The notes under the pieces are model-generated. The model did no database searches, was not told where the DNA came from, and saw only the letters and a list, made by a program, of their open reading frames with translations. A stretch of DNA of 64,000 nt. It comes from Leuctra nigra (Eukaryota > Arthropoda > Insecta > Plecoptera > Leuctridae). The stretch is from contig OW203768.1 of the NCBI GenBank assembly GCA_934045905.1, positions 13,482,316 to 13,546,315 on the forward strand, in the 5' to 3' direction. Of this stretch, positions 1 through 10,825 are shown one piece after another; position 1 is the stretch's first letter; each line of letters starts with the position of its first letter. A program made the position numbers and the translations under genes.

Positions 1-716
1 GAATGAAGTCGAGCTTTCGTCTCGGTTCGAAAGCTCGCAGCTCTCAAAGAACGTTCTATTGTGCGAATATAAAGGGCGTGAGAGGACCTCGTACCTGAAT
101 GAAGTCTCTGAAGCCTGTTTTCGAGAAGACTGAGTTGACGTTGGTGGTGGTAGGCCGCGGGATGCACCGATTCAAGAACTGTCGACTGAAATATAACAAC
201 AAGGTGAATTCAATTAAAGAATATAACTGTGTTTTGATCGAACCCTGTTGAACGGAGACCGGGGATGATCACTGGTTGCAGGATTTAATAATTTACAAAT
301 TAGGAATCAATCGAAATGTATTGTCTCTTTACGAGCGAAGGGAAAGTAGGTATGTAAAACGCATAAATATGCCAAGAAATAGATCTTTTTGTGCGAGTTT
401 ATAACCCTTCTCGCTTGGACAGACAATACAGTTCTGAAAAATCATAAAATTGACATCAACTAAAGTTTTATGATTTTATAGACACAGTCATGGCTCTTTC
501 AATTGAAACATTAAAAAAAAGATTCACAAATAGTAAATTTAAAAAATCATAACACAATGTAGCTTCAATGATAGACTTTTCTTAATTTATTCATGTTTAT
601 TTAGACACTATCTTATGACTCGCAAGCTAATTCTGTACGCTGTGGATCACAACATGTTTTAATCTTATTCTTATTGTAATTCGACATAGAGTGCTCATGA
701 CGTAGTAACTACTTAC
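1..716. other. Intron or downstream flank of the SLC44-like gene
   Basis: AT-rich DNA to the left of the exon ending at 717. The minus-strand donor GTAAGT at 716-711 shows that the gene continues leftward, so this stretch should be intron, with any further exon probably outside the window. I see no open frame, repeat or RNA gene in it. Confidence 0.5.
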
Positions 717-803
717 AAGTCTCCATCACATCGCGTCACACACTCCCTGTTGATATTGGACACGTACAACACCTCCCTGGACGCCTCTTTGATCTGCAGC
801 AAT
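717..803 (-). CDS. SLC44 choline transporter-like protein, third visible exon
   Basis: An 87-base exon. The acceptor TTTCAG lies at 809-804 and the donor GTAAGT at 716-711. It enters with one base (completing a Pro codon with the CC left by the exon at 1170) and leaves with two. The translation includes KEASREVLYVSNINRECVTR and ends in a Cys-containing segment. This fits the long first extracellular loop of SLC44/CTL proteins, which is cysteine-rich and follows the first membrane helix. The family moves choline or ethanolamine across plasma and mitochondrial membranes. The sequence of this exon alone would not identify the family; the call rests on the two upstream exons and exact phase agreement. 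Confidence 0.72.
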
Positions 804-1169
804 CTGAAACAAGACATTCCAATCATTACAACAATCTTTACCTTCATCTTCGTTACAGATCGTCTGTCCGCCACGCTTAGTGGACGCAGTGAACCTAGCC
901 ATCTGATTGGTTGCGAGGAGGCGTAATCTAGTGTTCCGACCAATCAGATGACGAGGATTCAGTTTTCTGTTGGGTCCGAGCAACCTAGTAATCTGATTGA
1001 TTAGAGGACCAATCAAATGACTAGGATTTTCGTTTACTGTTGGACAATCTAAGAAGAGAAGAGTGGACAAGAGAGCTTTGTTTTGAAGAAGAAAGTTAAT
1101 GCGTTTTTAATAACGGAAGTTATAGGTTATGGCGTTCTTTATTTGAATATTGGAGAGCATGAAACTTAC

Positions 1170-1318
1170 GGCCGCATTGTCATGTCGGTGCCCTTGCAAC
1201 TAAAGCGCGGATTCTCCTCCTTGCGGTTGAGCGTGCCGCAGACGTTGCCGCAGTTGTCGTAGCCGTTGACGATCCGGTAGATGTCGCCCCAGTAGCCGCA
1301 GTATGCCACCAGGATCAA
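1170..1318 (-). CDS. SLC44 choline transporter-like protein, second visible exon
   Basis: A 149-base exon from acceptor CCCTGTGCAG to donor GTAAGT (1169-1164), phase 0 in and two bases out. It starts with the end of the first transmembrane helix (LILVAYCGYWGD) and runs into the loop IYRIVNGYDNCGNVCG. The pattern of a short helix, then D-x-x-R-x-x-x-GYD-x-x-GN-x-CG, is diagnostic of SLC44/CTL proteins and closest to the CTL1 subgroup. Ethanolamine/choline transport is the known family role; the exact substrate of this member is inferred. The paralogue (CTL1 versus CTL2-like) is not settled because only about 90 residues are visible. Confidence 0.88.
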
Positions 1319-1820
1319 CTGCACAGGGACAATGTTTTCGTAACCAAATATCCTGTCCCTCATTACGAATAGCAGTTATGTTTTAGCCCATTAGAATATG
1401 AGTTAGAAATGTACTAAAGTATTAAAATGTTCACTTTTCCAGCATTTCGATAAACGTATTATATTTTTTTTTCTATAATATCATGTGAATTCCACATTCG
1501 GATGTTTATAATTTTTTAAATTTATTTTGTAATTGAACAAAGAAAATTGAACACACGCGAAGCAGGTGAATGTATCCGTTCATAAAATTGTAAATTATAC
1601 GTGTTTTTAACTGAAAGGAATTCCACTAATGAAAGAAAACCCGGTACCAGCATAAATAGACAAGGACGGTGTAGCGGGGCTCCATTATCTTACACATCAA
1701 TACTCTGATAACACGTGGAGGTCATAGCCCTAACCATGGCCACCCATCCAAGCACTGTCCCGCCCGATGTTCAGTTCTGTTCTGTTCTGTTATTGTGCTA
1801 CTAACTTCAAGATTACTCAC

Positions 1821-1937
1821 CAGTATGAAGAAGAAGATCGCCATGAGTGTGAGGAAGACAACATCTGTACAGCTTCTGTTCTTGACTGGACCAGTGTACT
1901 CGCCATTCGCCTTGCTCACTTTGCTCACATTGTGCAG
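1821..1937 (-). CDS. SLC44 choline transporter-like protein, first visible exon
   Basis: A 117-base (39-codon) exon, phase 0 at both ends, with acceptor CTGTATTGCAG and donor GTGAGT (1820-1815). It encodes a polar N-terminal tail followed by GPVKNRSCTDVVFLTLMAIF. The G-P-x-K-N-R-S-C-T-D-V signature directly before the first membrane helix is the family hallmark; the helix is completed by the next exon. There is no in-frame ATG, so an upstream exon with the start (often a Met-Gly-Cys end in this family) must lie further right; I could not find it. Confidence 0.88.
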
Positions 1938-2699
1938 CTGCAATACAGAGATTATTATCAGCACTTCCTCTAAAATAAAGCTTTTTATCAATTACTTTGC
2001 CGCAGTTCTCCACCGATAATAGTACGTAGCCCAAATATAGCCACAGAACATTTTGACAAGGATTGCACAGTTGTTTTGATTAGTGTTTCAGTCCTTTCCC
2101 AGTTCCATACGTCGATACGTTTTAGTCGGTTCAGTTTTATACATTTCATTGTATAATTACAGTTCTTTGAATAATTTTCTTCCATTTTGAGTACGTATTT
2201 AATTTTAATTATAGTGATAATTCTGAGAAAAATCATAAGAAAACACACTTTTTTAAAGAAATGTTCAACGGGAATATTTTTTATAATTTTACGATCTGAT
2301 TTAATTTTTCAAACATATTGAAGGTGGTAAAATAATTGACTAAAAATATCAATTAATTATGTTAAAAAGATACACGTTTTGTATATTTCAACAATAGCCG
2401 ATAATGCAACAGTACACTCTGGTGCCCATTGTATTAAATGCATACCAACAATTGGCCAAAGTTAGTTATTATTATTTGCTATATTGTTACCACGATTAGC
2501 ATTATTAGATTATCCATAAAAATTATCGATTTGTCTCCTGGATATTTCAACAAATAAATACATTTCCAAGACATTCAGTCAGAAGATCGCTGAGGAAGAA
2601 GACGTATCTGAAGTTTAGAGAAGATTTGGAGTGGATGAATAAAATATTGTGGTTGTGAGGAGGGACAATTAAACAAGAGTACGCGGGTGAGATGGATCC
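1938..2699. other. AT-rich presumed intron of the SLC44-like gene
   Basis: Very AT-rich, no recognisable exon or repeat. As the SLC44-like exon at 1937 has a good acceptor, this should be intronic sequence leading to an unseen N-terminal exon. Confidence 0.4.
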
Positions 2700-3115
2700 T
2701 TTTTATGTGTTGTACCTTATTGAGTGTTTATATGTTTTTAGGTGTATTTTATAAGATGATTATATGTTTATAAGTGTAATTGGTATTTTTTTTTTATATA
2801 TTTGATAGTTGATATGTTTTTAAGTGTATTGGTATTTTTTTATGTATCTGTTAGTTGTATTGTACTTTTATTGAGTGTTTATATGTTTTTAAGTGTATTT
2901 TATAAGATGAATGGATATTTTTTGTTGAAACGGGCTGGGATGGTATTTTTTAATGTTAGTTGTATTGTACCTTTATTGAGTGTTTATATGATTTTAAGTG
3001 TATTTTATCAGATGAATGGATATTTTTTGTTGGGGCGGGCCGCGATGGTATTTTTTTATTTATATGTTTATATGTTAAGTATATTTTATATAATGAATTG
3101 ATCTTTTTGTTGATG
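2700..3115. repeat. Degenerate AT-rich minisatellite, about 105-bp unit
   Basis: The block starting TTAGTTGTATTGTAC at 2851 recurs at 2956. Each carries TTGAGTGTTTATATG and AAGTGTATTTTATAAGATG sub-blocks, and older, shorter versions are visible from about 2710 and to about 3115. The open frame that crosses it is low-complexity and hydrophobic and is not treated as a gene. Confidence 0.7.
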
Positions 3116-3206
3116 TATTTTTTTTCTCGGTGAGGGAATGCAAACCTCTGCCTTGCTCTGGGCTTCCGAGCGCGTCCCCGGGTTGCGGATAGGGGAACGG
3201 CCTACA

Positions 3207-3321
3207 GGGGTGCGATCACGTAAAACAACAACTTTCTTGTCACTGTGACAAGCTTCTTATCAATTGAGATGAGAAGATTGTCACGCGACAAGAAAGTCGT
3301 CATTTTACATGATCGCACCCC
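3207..3321. mobile_element. Fold-back MITE (115 bp)
   Basis: The arms GGGGTGCGATCACGTAAAA and TTTTACATGATCGCACCCC are inverted, and the inner parts (ACTTTCTTGTC / GACAAGAAAGT, TGTCAC / GTGACA) also pair, so almost the whole element can fold. No clear target duplication was seen. The GC-rich stretch just before it (3150-3205) looks like unrelated transposon debris. Confidence 0.7.
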
Positions 3322-3901
3322 AGAAGTAGGTTAGCCACGAATAAGGACTTCCAAATAAGTGGTCGCGGACAATTGAGCGGCGGTGCCAGCAGGACGGGGT
3401 GACTTGCTTAGCGGGGCAAGTCCGATGTCCAATGACGGCATCGTGTCTAAAAACACAGCATTGCTTTTTTTTAAGCGAATAACTGCCATCATAAAACACG
3501 GGACACACTGTCAAGTAAAAGTAGAGAGCAATGTGAATAGTGTTGAATCTACGCATACCTGCAGGGGGTGGGATTATTATTTTATTGTAATTTTCTTGCG
3601 ATGGCCAGTGTAGGGTGACAATAATGTCCCCTCTTTAGCCAAGTACAGAGTTACAGATCAGAATTACATCATGATATGAGGCAGTTAGTACATAAACAAA
3701 GTGGTGATCAAAGACAATTAAAGCACTAATAGTTCAAATAGTTCGAATTAGACGCGTTGGAAGAATGCACTAAAAATAAAACAAAATGCACGTGCGGTGG
3801 GATTGGTGTCTGTTATCATATAGCAAATCTGTTAGCTCAGTTGTGAAGTTAGGGAAGATAAATTATTTAAATATGTATAAAAGTTGAAGCTGGTTGCAAG
3901 A
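3322..3901. other. Gene-free stretch
   Basis: Mixed composition with an 80-codon minus-strand open frame that has no recognisable domain and no splice context. I see nothing functional here. Confidence 0.4.
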
Positions 3902-4035
3902 GATGAGAGTGGGAAAAGTTAGAATCATTGAACATGGCAAGTGTGCCATGATCAATGTTCATGATCATGAACATGCTTTTCATGTTCATGTTTCATGTTC
4001 ATGAAAAGCATGTTCAATGCTTTTCCGCTCTCATC
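3902..4035. mobile_element. Fold-back MITE rich in nested palindromes
   Basis: The ends GATGAGAGTGGGAAAAG and CTTTTCCGCTCTCATC are inverted. Between them, repeated CATGTTCATG / CATGAACATG words form several alternative hairpins. The same three bases (AGA) flank both sides, too short to be a firm target duplication. Confidence 0.65.
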
Positions 4036-4177
4036 AGAGTGAGCACAGCTCAGTGTGATGAAGTAGGTACTAAGATGGTGTGGACAAAGAAGAGCTCATA
4101 CCTAATGAAGGTTTGTTTGAATAAGGAGGAGGATATAGAACCATGCTTTTACATGCTATTCTATTCACAGACTTATG

Positions 4178-4863
4178 CAGGCGCGTAGGAACTTCATTTT
4201 GAGTGGGGGGGTCAAAATTATCGGGGAACGATGAATGTGAGAAAAAAGCAGTGCGCCGCGCACAAGGGGGTCTGGGGGCTTGCCCCCCAATTTGCCCCGC
4301 AGGGCCTTTTTTGAATTTTTCATACAAAAGAATCGAATTTGAAGCTATTTTCGCATCCTTTTCAAAGAAATTTAAAATGTGTGATATGCAATATTCTTGG
4401 GGAAACTTTAGACAAATTGCATTATAATTTATAATCTGTAAATTTAGTTATTTGATTAAATCTCCAATGGCCCCGCAGGGAATTTTTGAATTTCTAGTAA
4501 AGGAGAATCGATTATGAATCGGTTTTTGAATTCATTTAAAAAAGGTTAAGCAACACCAATAAGCAATAAGATACATCTGTTTGTGTTTTGGTATATTAGT
4601 TTAACGTGTAATATTTAATTTTATTCATGAGGATGATCATGTTGGACAAATTAGTTATTGTCTCATTGGAAATACCTCTGTTCAATTAGTTTTGCAAAAC
4701 CTGGGAAAATTTTGAGAATTCAACCTCATAATGGAGCAAATCTGTGCATTTTTGGATCTCATTATCAATATTTTTGTATATCTGGAGGTGATATCTGGGG
4801 GTGTCAAGATGAAAAGTGGGGGGGTCATTGACCCCCACTCCCCACCCCCTTCCTACGCGCCTG
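4178..4863. mobile_element. hAT-type non-autonomous element (686 bp)
   Basis: Begins CAGGCGCGTAGGAAC and ends CCTTCCTACGCGCCTG (terminal inverted repeats). It is flanked by a perfect 8-bp duplication GACTTATG at 4170-4177 and 4864-4871, the length typical of hAT transposition. The inside has no transposase frame; it carries G/C-rich blocks (TTGCCCCCCAA, GCCCCGCAGGG). Relatives in this window: 53847-54081, and fragments at 15467, 19796-20371 and 40568. Confidence 0.92.
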
Positions 4864-4959
4864 GACTTATGTTGTTCCGGACTTTCACCTGATCCCCATA
4901 AGCGACGTATCACAAGATCGGAGCAATATAAATCTGTACCTCAATGTTCCTGAGTACCT

Positions 4960-5950
4960 CTGTTTGAGACTCGTTGGCGGGCTCCACCCTGTCTTGTGAA
5001 CTGAGGCAGGAGCCCATCACGACCTGCTGCTCTGTCCACCCCTGGAACATAATCATACATAAACATAAACATCATTGATTCATTTGTATCTCCACCCTGT
5101 CCTGTGAACTGAGGCAAGAGCCCATCGCGACCTGCTGCTCTGTCCACCCCTGGAACATAATCATACATAAACATAAACATCATTGATTCATTTGTATCTC
5201 CACCCTGTCTTGTGAGCTGAGGCAGGAGCCCATCGCGACCTGCTGCTCTGTCCACCCCTGGAACATAATCATACATAAACATAAACATCATTGATTCATT
5301 TGTATCTCCACCCTGTCTTGTGAGCTGAGGCAGGAGCCCATCGCGACCTGCTGCTCTGTCCACCCCTGGAACATAATCATACATAAACATAAACATCATT
5401 GATTCATTTGTATCTCCACCCTGTCTTGTGAGCTGAGGCAGGAGCCCATCGCGACCTGCTGCTCTGTCCACCCCTGGAACATAATCATACATAAACATAA
5501 ACATCATTGATTCATTTGTATCTCCACCCTGTCTTGTGAGCTGAGGCAGGAGCCCATCACGACCTGCTGCTCTGTCCACCCCTGGAACATAATCATACAT
5601 AAACATAAACATCATTGATTCATTTGTATCTCCACCCTGTCTTGTGAGCTGAGGCAGGAGCCCATCACGACCTGCTGCTCTGTCCACCCCTGGAACATAA
5701 TCATACATAAACATAAACATCATTGATTCATTTGTATCTCCACCCTGTCTTGTGAGCTGAGGCAGGAGCCCATCACGACCTGCTGCTCTGTCCACCCCTG
5801 GAACATAATCATACATAAACATAAACATCATTGATTCATTTGTATCTCCACCCTGTCCTGTGAGCTGAGGCAGGAGCCCATCACGACCTGCTGCTCTGTC
5901 GACCCCTGGAACATAATCATACATAATCATTAACAGAAACATCATTGATT
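4960..5950 (-). repeat. 108-bp minisatellite, about nine units, open on the minus strand
   Basis: The word TCCACCCTGTC starts at 4983, 5091, 5199, 5307, 5415, 5523, 5631, 5739 and 5847, an exact 108-bp period. Because 108 is 36 codons, the minus strand stays open for 334 codons (5945-4941); each unit reads GVDRAAGRDGLLPQLTRQGG plus a Met/Phe-rich spacer. Each unit also contains an acceptor-like TTATGTTCCAG. No start context, neighbour exon or known domain supports translation, so I call it a repeat. Units differ by only a few bases, so the array is young. Confidence 0.9.
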
Positions 5951-6062
5951 CATTTGTATCGACTCCGAAACCACGTCTTAATAGTTATGGAAAATATGTG
6001 TCTTCTCTTGCTGCTAAGAAATGCACTACGTCGGCGTTTAGGTAGGGTCGTGGAAAAATGTG

Positions 6063-6168
6063 TCGATCATCCCTACGCTTATACCATCCCGCCATACAAC
6101 GGCGCGCTGGTATACCACTGTTCGATCTCCGTCGTATGGCGGGAGGGTATAAGCGTAGGGATGATCGA
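6063..6168. mobile_element. Near-perfect fold-back MITE (106 bp)
   Basis: The arms of about 42 bp (TCGATCATCCCTACGCTTAT... and ...ATAAGCGTAGGGATGATCGA) are inverted with very few mismatches around a loop of roughly 22 bp. It would form one long hairpin as RNA or extruded DNA. No clear target duplication. Confidence 0.8.
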
Positions 6169-6414
6169 GATATTATTCCAAAGCTGTACAGGTAAAACTT
6201 TAAAAGATTATTATTTTAATTTATTAACGACGTTTTTGGCAGAGAAATATTCGTTGATGGTTTTTGGGTTTGTGTAATACGTATGCATATTTAATTATTT
6301 ATCAATTTATCAAATACAACTGAGAAAGTCAATATATTCCAAAATGTTCTGAAATAATCACAGTCACTGCCTCTTGGTAGTCGCCCTCTGCATCCTTGTC
6401 TGGTTCCTGTCTCA

Positions 6415-6778
6415 CGTCATTATTGCCGCATTTCTATTATTGTTGCCATTATTGGTGTGTTGTTAGGACAACATTTGAAATATCGTTCTCGTTACATTTG
6501 GTGTCGTCCATCACTACCAAATAGTATCAAGGGATAAATTAACTGCATTAACCCCCTCGCCCTCTACGACTGTCAAGTCTTGAACTAATCGAGCCTCGGG
6601 TATCGGAAGAGCTGAACATCTGAGATCTAGAAGACATACCGCACGTTGGGTCTGAAGCGCCACCCTGACAAGAATCCAAACAACTTCTCGGTGACATACA
6701 AGGTGATTTGAGCCGAGATGAAGTGACACAACGACGAGAAAGGTTCGAACTCAGGCCACGGAGATAACGCATTCAACT
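6415..6778. repeat. Head of composite repeat, copy 1
   Basis: Matches 15073-15440 over shared words such as AACTGCATTAACC, CTCGCCCTCT, GTCAAGTCTTG, GGTATCGGAAGAGCTGAAC and ACCCTGACAAGAATCC. It ends with GTTCGAACTCAGGCCACGGA, the start of the 131-bp unit that is tandemly amplified after 7746. So this is one interspersed element whose 3' part has expanded into a minisatellite. The hAT element at 6779 interrupts it. The class is unknown; Helitron-like elements often carry such arrays, but I see no diagnostic end. Confidence 0.65.
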
Positions 6779-7745
6779 CAGTGGCGTGCACTCAATGGAA
6801 GCAAGGGAAGCATTGCTTCCCCTTCCTTTTCCATTCCAACAATATTAAAATATAATAATTATATGTATAATAATTTAATCTTTTTACAAAAATATTCATC
6901 ACTTAATACTACTTATAGAATTCTTATTACGAACACAAATGTCACCACTTTCGCTCTGATTTCAAAGTAAACGCGGTTTCTAAGACGGGAGGTGGGCAAG
7001 GCGCGTGCGCACGCATATACTTGCCTCGGCTCGGCAGTCGGCCGGCTCCAAGGGATTCACTTTTCGAATTGCTTCCAATCCCTCGCTCTATATACGGGAG
7101 TTACGCATGCATTAGGTGATTTGCCTACAATCAAATATGTTAATCTGCAGCCACCTGAAAGTATTGTCAATAATAAAAACTTATTTTGCCATGATAATAA
7201 CATTATTTGCCGGTCTAAACACAAAGCATTTCTGTGTAAAATGCGTCTATTTCTGCAGGCGTATTCTAGCCAAGGGAAGCAAATCGGAGAGTTGCATCCA
7301 CAGTCCGAACGCAGCCGAACTACTCCCGAGTTGACACGATTGGAACGAACATGTGATCGGTCGGTGACAGTGCTCAAGAGCGGTTGAATGTCTAAACTTG
7401 TAATATCTACAAAATATTGCAGTTTCGGATTCTCAGTTCAGTTTACGCATTTCTACAAAGTTTTTGTATATCTGTATTTGCCCTCGTATTTGCCTTCAAA
7501 AAACTAATGATTAAAATATAAAAAATTAGTCCGAAAATCCTCCTTTGACCATTTCTTAAATTCAAGTAATCTTCCAAAAAGGTACTTCCAAAATCGTTTT
7601 TAACCATCTAAAATTAGTCAAATTTTAAAAAATTCCCTGCGGGGCTAAGCTGGGGGGCAAGCCCCCCAGACCCCCCTCCGGGTCTGGGCAAATTTCTTTC
7701 CTAGCAATTTGCTTCCCTCACTTCAAATGTCACGGCACGCCACTG
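6779..7745. mobile_element. hAT-type non-autonomous element (967 bp) inside the composite repeat
   Basis: Ends CAGTGGCGTGCA and GGCACGCCACTG are inverted. A perfect 8-bp duplication ATTCAACT lies at 6771-6778 and 7746-7753. Removing it rejoins the 131-bp unit (…GCATTCAACT|AGTTCGAGG), which fixes both the boundary and the order of events. Inside are G/C blocks (GGGGGGCAAGCCCCCC) and no transposase frame. Confidence 0.93.
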
Positions 7746-9045
7746 ATTCAACTAGTTCGAGGTCCACGTTCAGAGTTCTGTGGATCGGTTCAGCTACGAG
7801 ACAGAAGTGGCAAGAGGCACTAGGGGAAGTGACACAACGACGAGAAAGGTTCGAACTCAGGCCACGGAGATAACGCATTCAACTAGTTCGAGGTCCACGT
7901 TCAGAGTTCCCGTGAATCCGTTCAGCTACGAGACAGAAGTGGCAAGAGGCACTAGGGGAAGTGACACGTATACGACGAGAAAGGTTCGAACTCAGGCCAC
8001 GGAGATAACGCATTCAACTAGTTCGAGGTCCACGTTCAGAGTTCTATGGATCGGTTCAGCTACGAGACAGAAGTGGCAAGAGGCACTAGGGGAAGTGACA
8101 CAACGACGAGAAAGGTTCGAACTCAGGCCACGGAGATAACGCATTCAACTAGTTCGAGGTCCACGTTCAGAGTTCTATGGATCGGTTCAGCTACGAGACA
8201 GAAGTGGCAAGTGGCACTAGGGGAAGTGACACAACGACGAGAAAGGTTCGAACTCAGGCCACGGAGATAACGCATTCAACTAGTTCGAGGTCCACGTTCA
8301 GAGTTCTATGGATCGGTTCAGCTACGAGACAGAAGTGGCAAGTGGCACTAGGGGAAGTGACAAGTATACGACGAGAAAGGTTCGAACTCAGGCCACGGAG
8401 ATAACGCATTCAACTATTTCGAGGTCCACGTTCAGAGTTCTATGGATCGGTTCAGCTACGAGACAGAAGTGGCAAGTGGCACTAGGGGAAGTGACACAAC
8501 GACGAGAAAGGTTCGAACTCAGGCCACGGAGATAACGCATTCAACTAGTTCGAGGTCCACGTTCAGAGTTCTATGGATCGGTTCAGCTACGAGACAGAAG
8601 TGGCAAGAGGCACTAGGGGAAGTGACACAACGACGAGAAAGGTTCGAACTCAGGCCACGGAGATAACGCATTCAACTAGTTCGAGGTCCACGTTCAGAGT
8701 TCCCGTGAATCCGTTCAGCTACGAGACAGAAGTGGCAAGAGGCACTAGGGGAAGTGACACGTATACGACGAGAAAGGTTCGAACTCAGGCCACGGAGATA
8801 ACGCATTCAACTAGTTCGAGGTCCACGTTCAGAGTTCTATGGATCGGTTCAGCTACGAGACAGAAGTGGCAAGTGGCACTAGGGGAAGTGACACGTATAC
8901 GACGAGAAAGGTTCGAACTCAGGCCATGGAGATAACGCATTCAACTAGTTCGAGGTCCACGTTCAGAGTTCTATGGATCGGTTCAGCTGCGAGAAAGAAG
9001 TGGCAAGAGGCACTAGGGGAAGTGACACGTATACGACGAGAAAGA
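7746..9045. repeat. 131/134-bp minisatellite, about ten units with partial higher-order structure
   Basis: Units begin near 7780, 7911, 8046, 8177, 8308, 8442, 8573, 8704, 8839 and 8970. Each contains GGTTCGAACTCAGGCC, a B-box-like word. Units come in two lengths (131, and 134 with GTATAC). A distinct variant with CCCGTGAATCC occurs at 7911 and again at 8704, about 793 bp (six units) apart, preceded and followed by matching subtypes. After the array a short triplet-rich tract of CTCGTCGTA repeats runs to about 9110. Open frames of 74-124 codons across units are by-products. Confidence 0.93.
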
Positions 9046-9147
9046 ATATCTGGACGTCAAAGAAGCCACAACCTTCTCGTCGTACTCGTCGTACTCGTCG
9101 TTCTCGTCGTACGAGGATGGAGTCCAATTGAAACGGAACGACCTTTA

Positions 9148-9320
9148 AAACATCAGGCACACTGTCAACTTCTGCGAGAGTGGAGAGTGGAGAGTAGCTC
9201 TCTCATTGGCTGACAGCTGTCATGTGACTGGCAAATAAGATCACGTGACAGCTGTCAGCCAATGAGAGAGCTGCTCTTCACTCTCCACTCTGACAGAAGT
9301 TGACAGTGTGTCTGGTGTTT
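9148..9320. mobile_element. Fold-back MITE (173 bp)
   Basis: Inverted ends AAACATCAGGCACACTGTC and GACAGTGTGTCTGGTGTTT continue inward through CTCTCTCATTGGCTGACAGC and its complement, giving arms of about 80 bp. TTTAA-like bases flank both sides; the exact target duplication is unclear. Confidence 0.8.
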
Positions 9321-10526
9321 AAGTCAACATAATCCGATCAACCATATTGCAAGAGGCGACGAATGTTTTAAATGCAAGTGTCTTGGACATTATACCTTAT
9401 AAAAAATAAAATACAAAATATGGCATAGGCCAGGAGAATGATTTATTTGTTTCTTTCTCAAACTTTGCAATCTTGCAAAGCTTGAGAAATTGACCCTTGA
9501 GGCTATCATTGTAGAGCTGTGTAATTTGTAGAGCTGTATAATGCACAATAGAGAACTCTTTCTAGTTGTAGAAGGGATAAAAAACATGAAATATTGAAAG
9601 TATACGTGTCTAGGATGTAGATTGAAGACAAAAAAATATTATGCATGGTTTTCAAGTAATTGACTCAGAAAGATTCATATCAATCTCCGAATTTTAAATT
9701 ATTTCGCCTTGTTTTAAAAAGTAATATCGTCATTGACGTCATGGGGCTCAGCATTGCCATGGCAACAAAGTATTCACCATGGTAACACATTGTTGTGGAC
9801 TTAAAAATGATCTCACTGGGCTCACATACGTCACACACAGATTTTCCCGACAAAATGTCAAATTCAAAATGTAAATACCTATGGAAATATGAGATTAATT
9901 TATATACATCTTGATATTCGTTTACGAAGAATCGCTTTTATGTATTCCTGTTTGCACTTCACTTTATTGGTGACAAACTAGAAAAAACATAGTACATAAT
10001 ATTGATTCGATTTCTAAAAATAAAATCATTATGAAATTTTACTTATTGCCAATGATTTTGTGTTCGGACTTATGCAATATTTAGTTGAGAATTGCCCTGA
10101 CAGGCACTGGTAATTGGAGTTGTCCAGAATCAAACCCTACTCAATATTCAATGTGAGGACATATTGATTGAAACACTCGTTACCTTTGACACCAATCATT
10201 TCCTGTTATTACAACCTCGTTCAGTCATCGATTCACGCATTTTGTCTCTTTCTGTTACAATCTCTGCAATATTGCTGCAATTGCGATTAGTTAGTACATA
10301 CCTATACATACACATCGGCATTGATGAACATTGAGCACTCCCTCCAAACCTGCTTCATTAAAAAGTAGATGTGTGTTCTTGTTTCCTAAAGATTCTACAC
10401 CACTTTATCTGATCTTTAGACATTATCTTGAAGTAACATCAGTAATATCAGATCCACTCGGAAAACTTGTAACATTTTCACCTAACTTTCATGTTCTTTC
10501 TACTAGATACCCAAAGTGATAATTTC
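9321..10526. other. Gene-free stretch
   Basis: AT-rich with only short random frames and no clear exon, RNA gene or repeat boundary seen. Confidence 0.4.
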
Positions 10527-10817
10527 CAGTGGCGGCTATTACAGTGTGCAAGGTGTGACAATTTCACACCTGATCATCCAAGAAAATTATTTAAAAGCGC
10601 TCCCTTATCCAGGAAGTAGGAAGTTATATATTTTGTCTAATCATTTTGCTCTCCAAAAGACGTAAAAATTCATCAATTTCAAACTAAAGATACAAAAAAA
10701 TCCGGGGTTATGCGCCCCGGCCCCGCATCTGCTGGGGGCTCTCCTCTTAGAGTACTTACTTCTATACGTCCTTCTATGTAATTGAACACCTGTTGTAAAG
10801 CCAAATAGCCGCCACTG
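10527..10817. mobile_element. hAT-type MITE (291 bp)
   Basis: Ends CAGTGGCGGCTATT and AATAGCCGCCACTG are perfect inverted repeats. The 8-bp duplication ATAATTTC flanks at 10519-10526 and 10818-10825. The inside carries GCGCCCCGGCCCCGCA, a GC-rich block like those in the other hAT elements. Confidence 0.93.
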
Positions 10818-10825
10818 ATAATTTC

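Noticed and set aside
1722..2034. Plus-strand frames covering the SLC44 exon
   Set aside because: Antisense shadows of the exon at 1821-1937, without splice or start context.
4941..5945. 334-codon minus-strand frame as a protein gene
   Set aside because: It is entirely the 108-bp minisatellite; open only because the period is a multiple of three. No flanking exon, start context or domain. Kept as a repeat and a question.
7780..9213. Series of 74-124 codon frames starting MDRFSYETEV
   Set aside because: By-products of the 131/134-bp array; frames break whenever the unit is 131 bp.
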